A program made the translations under genes and the position numbers. Of a stretch of 64,000 nt of DNA, positions 11,787 through 23,699 are shown in pieces; positions within the stretch are counted from its first letter, which is position 1; the number at the start of each line of letters is the position of its first letter. Source of the stretch: Elysia chlorotica (lineage: Eukaryota; Mollusca; Gastropoda; Plakobranchidae); contig RQTK01000090.1 of the NCBI GenBank assembly GCA_003991915.1, positions 549,989 to 613,988 on the forward strand, written 5' to 3'. The notes under the pieces were generated by a model. That model had not been told where the DNA came from, made no database searches, and worked only from the letters and a program-made list of their open reading frames with translations.

Positions 11787-12528
11787 TTACCAGATGACTA
11801 CATATTGGTGAGGCTGGAACAAGTGCTTACCAATTGAAAATCTGCAAGCATTTTTAAGGTAGATAAAAAAAAGTTTAATTATTTAGCTCTTACACTTTAG
11901 CTGAAACACATATGCCAAATATTGCCATGTATTGACGATTCATTGATTTAACCAAACATTAGTATTCCTATTTGAGAGCATAATTAACAGTTTTAAAAAT
12001 GTACAGCTCACTGGAAATAAAAGAGGTAGAGTACAAGATGTTATAGTATGAAGCCCTGTTTTACTCTATTCTGCTCCCCCGTCCCTTTACCAACACCAGA
12101 AACGCTGAACTGAGCATTGTGTCTAGAAATCTTCCTGATAGCCAAGACGTGCATTCCAACAGTGTGTCATCTGTTTACCAAGAGACCCAACTTTATCCCT
12201 CACAGACGTAGAAGATCAGGAAAGAGCTTATTATATTACAGGTGCATACATTTGAGAAAATCCCTAGATTTGTTCCTTTGCTTTAGAAAAGAGTAAAACT
12301 TGTTTGCTCTTAATGAATACCTTTTTGCATTTTTGCAGTAGTAGTTTAGAATCCCTTGTTATTACAAAAAACACAATTTATAATTATTGTTCAACAAATT
12401 CTTTGGGCGTCAGAAGATCCTACTATTTAATATGTATATATATTACTCTATTGTTGAGTTTAACATGGAAAGGATTCAGTAACAGTCTTTCATAAAATCA
12501 TGAAGTTATGTTCATCTCTTATTTTCAG
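11787..12528 (+). repeat. Array block B4 with exon-like segment
   Basis: Fourth B block. The exon-like segment is at about 12105-12220. The right-hand donor-like site has changed to CAG|GAAAGA, so splice use here would be lost. The block ends TTATTTTCAG at 12528. Confidence 0.7.
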
Positions 12529-13825
12529 ACTGTGTCGCAGACTTTTATCTGCCAACTGACTCTAAGCATCTTGCGGAGGCAGCAGAGGTGGAAACGAGTT
12601 TCTTTGCAGGTCTTTGATAGACAGTTCAGGTCTCACTGGCGTACAGCAGTGTGGAGAGGACAACAGCTCTAAAGACTTTGATTTTGGTTATCTGGCTCAC
12701 AGCTTCGGAATCCCACACTGAGAATCGTAGCCTTCCAAAAACAACACTGGCTTTTGCAATGCGGCCGTCAATCTCGTCATCAATGTGAACATTTCGAGAC
12801 AGAGTGCTTCCCAGATATGTGAACCTGTCCACTGCTGCCAGCTTCACACCGTTCATTGACCCTATTGATTCTGTGTAGGGTTTGCCTGGAGCAGGTTGAT
12901 ACATGACTTTAGTCTTCTTGGTGCTGATGGTTAGGCCAAAGTTGACACAGGCAGTGGAAAAGAGATTCATTCTGTGCTGCATGTCTGATTCGTTTCTGGC
13001 ATTCAGGGCGCAGTCATCAGCAAACAGGAAGTCGCATAGCTTGACCGCGTGGACTTTGGTGTTTGCCTGAAGACGTCGCGGGTGGTACAGCTTGCCATCT
13101 ATTCTGTACCTAATGTCGATGCCTGGGGTGTCGACATTGAAGGCATCAGTCAACATAGCCGAGAACATCATGCTGAAGAGTGCCGGTGCAAGGACGCAGC
13201 CTCATTTCACTCCGTTGGAAACAAGAAAAGGCGTAGATGATTCTCCTTCATTAAAGACTTGGGCCTGCATGCCGTCATGGAACTGTCTTACCATCTGGAT
13301 GAGGCGGTCGGAGCAGCAGAACTTGCTCATAATTTTCCAGAGACCTTCTCTGCTGACAGTGTTGAAGGCCTTTGTGAAATCAACAAATGTGGTGATCAGA
13401 TCGACGTTTTGCTCTTGACACTTTTACCATGTCAATAGTTCCTCTAATCCGCCCTGACTTTCCGGTAGCAGTCCCTGCTCAAGGTGGGCGAGAGCCGGTT
13501 CAGGACCATCCTAGCTAGAAGTGATATTCCTCTGTGATTGTTGCGTGACTGACGACTCCCTTTCTTCTTGTAAAGATGTACGATAGAGGCGTCTTTGAAG
13601 TTTTGGGGGATGGTTCCTTGAGCCCACATAGTCTGGAAGAGTTCAGTCACCTTTTCACGCATCATTGGGCCGCCATGTTTGTACACCTCAGCTGGGATAC
13701 CATCAGCTCCATGAGCCTTGCCACTTGACAGCTGGTCTATGGCTTTCTCTACTTCTGACTGCGTAGGGAGTGTATCCAGGGCGTAGTTGATGTCTACCTG
13801 GGGAAGACTTCTGAGGCCGCAACAA
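12529..13825 (-). mobile_element. LINE reverse-transcriptase fragment, array copy R5 (best palm domain)
   Basis: Minus-strand 12626-13171 is a 181-codon uninterrupted stretch with catalytic motif C as LFADDCALNA, preceded by TDAFNVDTPGIDIRYRIDGK and followed by TISTKKTKVMYQPAPGKP, FTYLGSTLSRNVHIDDEIDG and IKVFRAVVLSTLLYASET. Minus 13444-13686 gives the finger region. The YADD-type box reads FADD, known in several LINE clades. Breaks separate the two parts. Plus-strand frames across it are shadows. Confidence 0.9.
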
Positions 13826-14587
13826 GCTCTTACCAGATGACTACATATTGGTGAGGCTGGAACAGGTGCTTACCAATTGACAATCTGCATTTTTTCATAG
13901 ATAAAAAAACGGTTTATTATTTAGCTCTTTGTATAAATCTGAAACAGAGATGCCAAATATTGCTATGTATTATCAATTCATTGAATTACGAGTAACAAAA
14001 AATTAGTATTCCTATTTGAGAGCATAATTAACAGTTTTAAAAAATCTTCAGCTCATTGGAAATTATTAAGAGTTGAGCACAAGATGTTATAGTATAAAGC
14101 TAGCCCTGTTTCACTCTATTCTGCTCCCCCCTCCCTTTAACAACACCAGAAACGCGGAACTGAGGATTGTGTACAGAAAGCCTCCTGATAGCCGAGACGT
14201 GCATTTCAACAGCGTGTCATCTGTTTACCAAGAGACCCAACTTCATCCCTCACAAAGGTAGAATGTAAGGTAAGAGCCTATTACATTGCAGGTGCATACA
14301 TTTGAAAAAATCCCTAGATTGATTTCTCTTCTGCTTTAGAATAGAGTAAAATTTGTTTGCTCTTAATGAATACTATTGTTTTTTTGCGGCAGTTGTTTGA
14401 ATAAGTTTAGAATCCTTTACAATTACAAGGAACACAATTCATATTTATTGTTCAACAAATTCTTTGGGCGCCATAAGATCCAGGTATTTTATATGTTTAT
14501 ATATTACTCTATTGTTGAGTTTAATATGAAAGGATTCAGTAACAGTCTTGCATTAAATGATGAAATTTTTTTATGTCTTATTTTCAG
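13826..14587 (+). repeat. Array block B5 with the most open exon-like frame
   Basis: In this copy the exon-like stretch (about 14149-14268) is open on the plus strand: ELRIVYRKPPDSRDVHF then NSVSSVYQETQLHPSQ, ending at a stop just before AAG|GTAAGAG. A longer frame runs 14073-14261 through the acceptor-like site. The block ends TTATTTTCAG at 14587. Confidence 0.7.
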
Positions 14588-15462
14588 ACTGTTGGAAACC
14601 TTGTTTTGCCAACTGACTCTTAGCAGCTTGCGGAGGCATCAGAGCAGGAACTGATCGAGTTTTTTTGCAGGTCTTTGATAGACAGTCCAGATCTCACTGG
14701 CGTACAGCAGTGTAAAGAGGACAACAGCTCTATAGACTTTGATTTTGCTTGTCTGCTCACACCTTCGCTATCCAACTCTGAGGATCGTAGCCTCCCAAAA
14801 GCAGCACTGGCTTTTGCGATGCGGCCGTCGATGTCATCATCAATGTGATACATGACTTTAGTCTTCTTGGTGCTGATGATTAGGCCAAAGTTGACACAGG
14901 CAGTGGAAAAGAGATTCATGCTGTGCTGCACATGTGATTCGTTGCCTGCATTCAGGCCGCAGTCATCAGCAAACAGGTAGTCGCCTAGCTTGACCGCGTG
15001 GACTTTGGTGTTTGCCTAGAAACGGCGCGAGTTGTACAGCTTGCCATCTATTCTGTATCTAATGTCGATGCCTGGGGTGTCGACATTGAAGGCATCAGTC
15101 AACATAGCCGAGAACATCATGCTGAAGAGTGCCGGTGCAAGGACACAGCCTTGTTTCACTCCGTTGGAAACAAGAAAAGGCATAGATGATTCTCCTTCAT
15201 TAAAGACTTGGGCCTGCATGCCGTCTTGGAACTGTCTTACCATCTGGATGAGGCGGTCGGAGCAGAGAAGTGATATTTCTCTGTGATTGTCGCATGACTG
15301 ACGACTCCCTTTCTTCTTATAAAGATGTACGATAGAGGCGTCTTTGAAGTTTCGGGGGACGGTTCCTGGGCCCACATGGTCTGGAAGAGTTCAGTCACCT
15401 TTTCACGCATCAGTGGGCAGCCATGTTTGTACACCTCAGCTGGGATGCCATCAGCTCCATAG
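14588..15462 (-). mobile_element. LINE reverse-transcriptase fragment, array copy R6a (rearranged)
   Basis: Starts at the same left boundary as R2, R5 and R7 (ACTGTTGGAAACC). It carries at least two internal deletions, near 14847 (CAATGTGATACATGAC) and near 15265 (CGGAGCAGAGAAGTGAT). Minus-strand 15016-15375 preserves motif B, SNGVKQGCVLAPALFSMMFS. It ends at about 15462 by joining a second fragment whose left end restarts at the thumb. Confidence 0.85.
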
Positions 15463-15800
15463 AGTTTCTTTGCATGTCTTTGATAGACAGTCCAGGTCTC
15501 ACTGGCGTACAGCAGTGTAGAGAGGACAACAGCTCTATAGACTTTGATTTTGCTTGTCAGGCTCACGCCTTCGCAATCCCACACTGAGGATCGTAGCCTC
15601 CCAAAAGCAGCACTGGCTTTTGCCTTTTCACGCATCAGTGGGCCGCCATGTTTGTACACCTCAGCTGGGATGCCATCAGCTCCATGAGCCTTGCCACTTG
15701 ACAGCTGGTCTATGGCTTTCTCTACTTCTGACTGGGTAGGGAGTGTATCCAGGGCGTAGTTGATGTCTACCTGGGGAAGTCTTCTGAGGCCGCAATAAGC
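15463..15800 (-). mobile_element. LINE reverse-transcriptase fragment, array copy R6b (deletion derivative)
   Basis: Restarts at GAGTTTCTTTGCATGTC (thumb) and jumps at CTGGCTTTTGC|CTTTTCACGCATC straight to the finger region. The entire palm, including both catalytic motifs, is missing. The same junction occurs in R7. Confidence 0.82.
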
Positions 15801-16547
15801 TCTTACCAGATGACTACATATTGGTGAGGCTGGAACAAGTGCTTACCAATTGACAATCTGCATTTTTTCATAGATAAAAAAACGGTTTATTATTTAGCTC
15901 TTATTGTTAAACTGAAACAGATGCCAAATATTGCTATGTGTTATCAATTCATTGAATTAAAAAATATTATTCCTATTTGAGAGCATAATTAACAGTTTTA
16001 AAAGATGTACAGCTCACTGGAAATATAAAGAGCAGAACACAAGATGTTATAGTATGAAGCTAGCCCTGTTTTACTCTATTCTGCTCCCCCTCCCTTTACC
16101 AACACCAGAAACGCTGAACTGAGCATTGTGTACAGAAAGCCTCCTGATAGCCGAGACGTGTATTTCAACAGCGTGTCATCTGTTTACCAAGAGACCCAAC
16201 TTCACCCCTCACAGATGTAGAAGATCAGATAAGTGCCTAATATTACTGTTGCATACATTTGAGAAAACCCCTTGATTCAATTGTCTTCTGTTTTAGAAAA
16301 GAGTAAAAATTTATCTGCTCTTACTGAATACTTCTTTGTATTTTTGCAGCAGTTGTTTGAATGAGTTTAGAATTCTTTACAATTACAAGGAACACAATTC
16401 ACAATTATTGTTCAAGAAATTCTTTGGACCTCATAAGATCCTAGTATTTAATGTTTAAATATTACTCAATTGTTAAGTTTAAGATGAAAAGGATTCAGTA
16501 ACAGTCTTGCATAAAATGATGAATTTATGTTCATCTCTTATTTTCAG
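15801..16547 (+). repeat. Array block B6 with exon-like segment
   Basis: Sixth B block. The exon-like segment is at about 16108-16227 and its frame is open over YRKPPDSRDVYFNSVSS. The donor-like site reads CAG|ATAAGT, so it is lost here. The block ends TTATTTTCAG at 16547. Confidence 0.7.
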
Positions 16548-16951
16548 ACTGTGTCGGGGACCTTATTCTGCCAACTGACTCTAAGCATCTTGCGGAGGCA
16601 GCAGAGGTGGAAACGAGTTTCTTTGCAGGTCTTTGATAGACAGTTCAGGTCTCACTGGCGTACAGCAGTGTGGAGAGGACAACAGCTCTATAGACTTTGA
16701 TTTTGCTTGTCAGGCTCACGCCTTCGCAATCCCACACTGAGGATCGTAGCCTCCCAAAAGCAGCACTGGCTTTTGCCTTTACACACATCAGTGGGCCGCC
16801 ATGTTTGTACACCTCAGCTGGGATGCCATCAGCTCCATGAGCCTTGCCACTTGACAGCTGGTCTATGGCTTTCTCTACTTCTGACTGGGTAGGGCGTGTA
16901 TCCAGGGCGTAGTTGATGTTCACCTGGGGAAGTCTTCTGAGGCCGCAACAA
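16548..16951 (-). mobile_element. LINE reverse-transcriptase fragment, array copy R7 (deletion derivative)
   Basis: Full-boundary copy of the R6b deletion form: thumb sequence ending CTGGCTTTTGC joined to finger sequence (minus strand NYALDTRPTQSEVEKAIDQL). Palm motifs are absent. Confidence 0.85.
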
Positions 16952-17640
16952 GCTCTTACCAGATGACTACATATTGGTGAGGCTGGAACAAGTGCTTACC
17001 AATTGACAATCTGCAAGCATTTTTTTTTCAGAAAAAAAAACGGTGTTTTTTAGCTCTTAGTATAAAACTGAAACAGAGATGCCAAATATTGCTATGTATT
17101 ATCAATTCAGTGAATTAACAAAAAATATAATATTTCTATTTGAGAGCATAAATAACAGTTTAAAAAAATCTACAGCTCACTGGAAATATAAAGAGTAGAG
17201 CACAAGATGTTATGGTATGAAGCTAGCTCTGTTTTACTTTTTCCTGCTCCCCCCTCCCTTTAACAACACCAGAAACGCTGAACTGAGCATTGTGTAGAGA
17301 AATCCTACTGATAGCCGAGACGTGCATTTCAACAGCGTGTCATCTGTTTACCAAGAGACCCAACTTCATCCCTCACAGACGTAGAAGATCAGGTAAGAGC
17401 TTATTATATTACAGGTGCATACATTTGAGAAAATCCCTAGATTTGTCTTCTGCTTTAGAAAAGAGTAAAACTTGTTTGCTCTTAATGAATACTTTTTTCT
17501 ATTTTTGCAGCAGTTGTTTGAAAAAGTTTATAATCCTTTACAATAACAAAGAACACAATTCATAATTTTTGTTCACAAATTCTTTGTGGATCATAAGATC
17601 CTAGTATTTAAATGTTTATATATTACTCAATTGTTGAATA
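16952..17640 (+). repeat. Array block B7, last copy
   Basis: Last B block. The exon-like segment is at about 17274-17394 with an intact CAG|GTAAGAG. Homology fades at about 17640 before the next LINE boundary, so the array ends inside a unit. Confidence 0.68.
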
Positions 17641-18216
17641 TTCCTTTTTGAGAGCCTTATTAACAGTTCTTTCATATTGGTGCTGCTATAATGTGACTGG
17701 CCAGTTCGGGATTCCCCAATCTGGTGCCTTGTCTACAATATACACTAACTGCTGACGAATGACGCTAAAAAATCAAGCTTATTCTTTATTTAATTCATGA
17801 AAACACCGGTATCTTGATCAGTTATGTGCATTATAAAGCAGGGACGCCGCGGTTTGAATCTTAGCTAAACCCATCTCGGTAAAAATAGAATTCTTTGTAA
17901 AAAACCTTTAGCACTTAATTTTCTCCTTAATATATAAACAAGGAAATGTTGACTGTTTGGTTTTAAGATCATTGTATTGTTGTTTTTTTTGTATTTAGTT
18001 ACTAAGGCATTTGTTTTATTTGACATTCACCCAGCCAGGAGTCAAAACAGCGTCAGCACACCTCTAAATGTAGTGCATTTCAAGAGGGAAATCAGGACAC
18101 CTAATTTCCAAGTTTGGTAACTGCTGGAGCTGCAGTGAGGCCACAAAAAATAATGCTGATAGCGAAACTTCTGATAAAAGGTTCGTATTCGTTCGTTGAA
18201 TTTGTTTCTCTTTTCA

Positions 18217-18252
<36 letters not shown>

Positions 18253-19195
18253 AATCTTTCTCTTTCCTCTCATGTTTTCTCTGTATATTTTTCTATCTTT
18301 TATTCTTTCCTTTTTATGTTCTGTCTATTCCATCCCCTGCTATTTCCATGCATTACTCTCACCTCTTCAATTGTTTTTCTCTTTTTATCCTAATGGCATC
18401 TCACAAACCTGAGCACAAAAAAAATACTGTGTTTGATGTTTGGCAAATTGAAAAGCCTGAATTTGGTATAACCAAAAGCTGATTGAAGTAGTTTAACGAT
18501 TTCCTTCATATATACAATTTTTATTTGTAAAATTTATAATATTGAAAGAAGTGATTATAAACTTTTTTAACATAAAAAATAAACTCCATGCAAATAGGTG
18601 GTTGTACATTACTTAAAAACAAAACAAAAAATAGAAGAAAAAAAAATAAATACACTGACACTGTGGTTCTCATAAAAAATTAATAATTATGAATATCCAA
18701 CAGTTTGCAGTTTCTGCTTCACTTTTAGTGATGGTCCAAGAATAATTATTGTATACTGATAAATGAAGCTAACCCTATAGCAGTGCTGTAAAATATTTCA
18801 GGAAAGTAACAAGTAATAATTTTAAAAACATTTTCCAGGTAATGATGGATCATGTCAAGTTATTTGCTCTTCACCCCGACTAACCTTCAGAATGGAAATG
18901 CCCTCCAGCTTGGATGAGACATCCACTATGGACAATTCAGCCAGTAACAGATATTCTTTGCATAAATTGGTGACAATGTAGATAGAAAGAGAGCAGATAC
19001 ACTTTGCCCAACACTGCCAGACTGTTCAGCTCTACCATGCATGGTGGAGGCTTAAAACAAAACATTGGATTCTGGTTCGAGTCGCAATTTAACTTGAGAC
19101 CTCAGAAGTTAGTCTGCTGTCATGTGTGGCCTGTTCTTCTTGTGATGAGCCAGAAAGCATTTACAAACTCCGTGCCACCTGGAGAAACGTAGCAC
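17641..19195. other. Intergenic, AT-rich, with (CT)n
   Basis: No gene supported. 17690-17790 resembles a worn SINE tail (GTCTACAATATACACT). A pure CT microsatellite lies at 18220-18249 and generates the low-complexity frames around it. Confidence 0.6.
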
Positions 19196-20640
19196 AAAGA
19201 GCTCTCAGGTTTTAATAGGTTTTTACTTAACTATACCTCTACTTTTAATAGTTACTGTACTATTTTGTATGTGTTATTTAAAGGTTTTACAGCAGCTACC
19301 GTAATCAGTATACTGTGCCTGTGTTTTCCCTGCCCCTTTCTAACACGTGGCGTTGTCGGCAGGATGCACAACTTACACCTGAAATTGAAAACCCAGTCGG
19401 CAATGGCGGAGGCAGCCCAGTTCTCGTTCGGCTGAGAGGCATTACTGACGATTGCCATGGCAGCGCGTCAGCTGACCAACCACTCTTCGCCCCTGCACCA
19501 ACATCTGCAGAGTTACGGCTGGTCTTGCAGCTGCTCGGCTCCCTCAACGAGAGGATGGAGCGTCTGGAGAGGCAGGACAGCAGGCAGCCTGGGCAGACCA
19601 AGCGATTGGAGGGCCGCCGAAGGAGGAGGAGGAGGACAGGACACAACCAGATGCTGTGCCACCGTTGTAAACAATCGGACAGTTTCTCTCGAGAGTGCAG
19701 AGCCCGAGCACCGATGTGGAACGGCAATGTGATGAGTAGGCTGGTGGATCTTGGAGGGAAGGGATCCCGGCCTTGGACAACACAGTTGTGGAGGTGTCCA
19801 CCATGCGGCGAGAGCTCGGCGTGGACCCAGGGAGCTCCTCCAGCGCTATACGCCCGCCCACTCTGCCTGACGGACTTACCGCTCCTAAGCCGGCTGTTCT
19901 GCCTCCTGAGCGGACCTGTCGGTCTGTCAATGTGGTGCCTCCTGAGGCGTCGGAGAGGCAACGTAGACCACCCCAGTCGCCAGCACATTCGCCAAGAAGA
20001 TGAAAGACATGTCCCTCCCCAGCCTGCTGTTCCGTGTCAAGGCCAGACATTTGGGATAGTGGATGACGTTGAGGCATCGCCGAAGAACTTTGCAGTTGCT
20101 TTTAGGACGCCAGCTGATTGACCAAGAGCACCGATGCATGTCTGCGGGAGAGATCTGCAATTTTCTCTAGTCTGCTTACCCTCCCGTCCAGCCCCAAGTG
20201 CCAGCTGTTCTTCCGTGTGACCAGTCTCTCGTTACGGTGAACGAGAAGCCTCCTGCTGCTGCCCACGGAGCCAGAACTCGACGCGCCCTTCCCTGCTTCC
20301 GGTGCAATGTCAGCCGAAGAGGAGCGTCAAGCTGCCCGCACGTTATCAGTAGTTTAGAAACTATGTGGACTGTGCTTTCTCCTTTCCTTTGCTGAACGCT
20401 TTACATTCTGGGACTGTTTTCACCGAACAATATGTATAAGCTTGGTGTTCTGTTAGCGTGTAGTAACGCTAAAATTTCATGGGGGTGGGTGTGAGCTTTC
20501 AGGTTTAAATAGATTTTTACATAACTATATGTCTACTTTTAATAGTATTACTGTACTATTTTGTATGCGTTATTTAAAGGTTTTACAGCGGCCATAATTA
20601 GTATACTGTGCTTGTAGTTTTCCTGCACCTTTCTCATACA
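19196..20640 (+). mobile_element. Fossil short LTR retroelement (Ty3/Gypsy-like, broken)
   Basis: Two ~150 bp direct repeats, 19196-19345 and 20490-20640, flank 1.14 kb of GC-richer DNA. By eye they are roughly 87-90% alike, so the copy is not recent. Directly after the left repeat is a plausible tRNA primer-binding site (19346-19365); directly before the right one is a G-rich polypurine-like tract (about 20480-20489). The interior has a Gag-like portion with a basic stretch and a zinc-knuckle-like Cys cluster near 19650-19700. It is far too short for a full gag-pol, so it is an internally deleted, non-autonomous and broken relic. Family placement is tentative. Confidence 0.7.
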
Positions 20641-21675
20641 TACAAAGATAATTTAAAATCATAGAAAGCATGACTCGGGTTGAAGTGGTTTAATGTCATT
20701 TCAACCCTTTTAACTGCAGTACTGAATGTTGGTTTATATGTTTACTGTTTTCGAAAGGATTCGATGTATTTTCTCATTTGAGAAACATGGACGAGTTATA
20801 AGTTATAATCTTACCGCATGTATCGGTATTACCTTAGTATGGATCGTTTGAATTGGATTTTGTTCCCAAGAAAAAGCTTTCATTTTCTAATCATAGGAGA
20901 TAAAGATAAACTTAGCGAGTATATTTTAAGAAATTGCTAAATGGAATCGTTGAACTTGTTTGTAGCATTCTGTGGCATACATTGAAGAGGAAAACATAAT
21001 TTTCTAGGTGTTTGTTGTCAGGTGAATCAATAGTACACTGAGTGGAAACCCTATTCATCTCTCCACCATGGCATCAGTTGTTATAATTGAGGGAATGAAT
21101 TATTATTTTATACAGCTCCATCCTAATTCTAATTCTAACCTAAGGATATTGTTCAATACAATTTTTTTTAAGTGTCAGGGTTTTATTGGCATGTTTTGGT
21201 TACCCAAAAAAACTGAAGCATCTTTTAAGACTCAAAGTAAAATTTGATATTTGGAACTCAAGCATTTGTTTTCAATTTTTAGACAATATTGGTTTAAAGT
21301 GATGAGTTGTTAAAGTGGATAGCTTTTATCAAGTTGTCTAGCTTTCTGTCAATTTCTGTTTAGGCATATGTAAAATTTGGCCTTCTTTTACAATTAGTTT
21401 CCAATCCAAGCATTGAGCTTCAAACGTTTTTTCTATACAAAGGTAAATCAAATGAGACCAAAATCATTTAATATTCTTCACCATTTTCAATTGGTGTGAC
21501 TAGCAAAGTTGTATTAAAGAGAACCTGTTATCATCCTAAAAGTTTGACTTTTAAATCGGCAACAATAATATCCGTTAATCTGATCCAATATTACACACTG
21601 TTTGTAAAGAGAAATACTTCTCATTGTAAATGTGTGCATCTATTAAAACATTTCGCTGTTGTATCTGTATTGCTT

Positions 21676-21761
21676 GTGAAGTGCAGGTTAGTGAATCAGT
21701 TGGCATGCGATTAAAAATAAAGACAAAAAACATGCAACTCATTCACTAACCTGCACTTCAC
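21676..21761. repeat. Near-perfect inverted repeat (32-bp stem, 23-nt loop)
   Basis: Left arm 21676-21707 begins GTGAAGTGCAGGTTAGTGAA; right arm 21731-21761 is its complement with one mismatch and one bulged base. Arm and loop lengths match a microRNA precursor, but a fold-back repeat relic fits as well. Confidence 0.85.
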
Positions 21762-22953
21762 TAACTGCACTCAACCTCATGCTGCTACAACAGTGAAATC
21801 AGAGAGATGCGCCTGTCAGAATAATTTAAGAGTTGCGTAAGTGAGTTATCCCCAACACATTTATGGAGAAATAAGTATATTTCGAACAAATTACAGAATG
21901 GTCCTGATTATAATCTTTTTTCTAGTTTTTTGCTTTCCTTTTCAGGCACAAAAATCTGTTCTAAATGGATCGTTAAGTTTGGTCATTTTCACATTATTTG
22001 TAGTTTAGACTATGCAGTTTCTTATTACAGGGTTGTCATCTTGCTGGGCAATTTGTTGGGTTTTTTTTCTTAACGTTGGTCCTGTCGTGGATGAAACGGT
22101 TTAGACATCAGTTGTTACATGTAGATGTGACTGGTCATCTCAAAATGGAAAGACAAAAGATTTTATAATTTTGTTTTCTGTGTTCATTTGAATAAAAAAA
22201 ATCTTCATTTTCTCTCTCTTTTGGTGCATGTTTTTTGTTTATCCTTTTCTTATTTGTTTGCTTCCATAAGGAGGGGCGAGAAAGAATAGAGCGTTGGTCT
22301 TTTAATCGAGAAGTTGCCGGTTGATAGTTTAAAATGAAAATGTGTTTGAACGAAAGAAAAAAATGCTAACTTATAATTGGATATTCTGAGCTATTGTTGG
22401 TAAATATTTTGTCCTTACATGTAAGAAAGTAACTTTAACGAATTTATTCCAGGAATACCCCTTTTTATGCAAACTGTATCAAAGAAATGAGGCCACAACT
22501 TTGTGCAATTGTAGAAAAATAATCATTATAAATAAAAGAGTAAAAAGTACCAAAGACCTAATGTGAGCCCTAGACACAATATAATTATATAAATGTTTTT
22601 GTTTTGTTTTTATAGAATTATGCAAACTTGTTATGATGACGTTTTGATAGATATCTTCATTCTAGTAATTATTTTTATAAAAGTAAAGGCTTTGTGTCTG
22701 TGACGACGCTTACATTATTTTGTCTATTTTCTTTCAATGGGATAAAATGTTTGTATCTTTTTTATTTAACTTATTACAATTATAATCCTGTAAGTGCCAA
22801 AATTAAATCCGTAGCTACAAAAGATACAAAGCTCAAGATTGTGTTGATGATTTTTATTATGTTTATATTATGTGCTTGAAACATGAAACTCGTGAGAGTC
22901 TTTCTGGGATTATCCAGAGAGTGATCGAGAGGAAGAGCGATCTAGAGAGAGTG

Positions 22954-22956
<3 letters not shown>

Positions 22957-23001
<45 letters not shown>
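22957..23001. repeat. (GA)n microsatellite
   Basis: Uninterrupted GA dinucleotides. Frames crossing it on both strands are artefacts. Confidence 0.95.
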
Positions 23002-23005
<4 letters not shown>

Positions 23006-23699
23006 TGTTTCCTGTTAATCTGTTCAATATATCTATGGTACATCGAATACTGTAATAATTTTGAATTGGATTATACATTATTGGAATTTTTCTGAAATAA
23101 TAAAGAATGAAATTTTAATCAATGCTAAAGCAATAACGAAAAAATGTATCCTGTTGAGACAACAACAAAAAATAAAAACAGACTGCACGTCTGCCGGCAA
23201 AACAAAAGACAAGTATTAAAAATTTTTAAAAAGGGGGCTCTTTATCATTTGTTAGTTTATTTTATGAACTTAATTTTTTACGCCAGCCTTCCAAACATTT
23301 TCAGTTTTCTACTCTTTATGTCAATAAGCATTTCATCTGCCCAGCTTTGTTAGTTCTTAACCTTTGCTGATAGTAGAAAAAAATTTAGAGATAAAAAAAC
23401 ATAATTATTTGCTTTTTTATTATTCACTACATTTATCAATCTTTATTGTGATGTTGCTCTTTGTCAAATAGTTTTATGTAACTTATAAAAATAATGTTTA
23501 TGTATTAAATTAACTAAAAAAAAGACTGATTTATTTATTTTTTTTTTTACTCGAGTGCAAATAAAAATGATGTTTCAAAAGCTATGAAAACGTGTCAATA
23601 GCGTTTGTTTTCCTGGATCTCTATCTTTTTTCTCCTGGATTTCTTGATACTTGATATATATGGTGGATTACTCATTACTACATTATTACATGTCATCCT

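Larger units (their letters stand above)
20641..23699. other. Intergenic, AT-rich
   Basis: No coding frame looks real. It contains the hairpin at 21676-21761, a possible SINE head around 22270-22330, and a (GA)n tract at 22957-23001 next to two imperfect copies of GTGATCGAGAG. Confidence 0.6.

Noticed and set aside
13049-13418. Plus-strand frames across the LINE copies
   Set aside because: They are antisense shadows of the reverse-transcriptase frame and recur wherever it recurs.
19305-20160. Minus-strand frames of up to 227 codons across the LTR relic
   Set aside because: They reflect the high GC content of the element interior; the plus-strand orientation is supported by the primer-site and polypurine positions.
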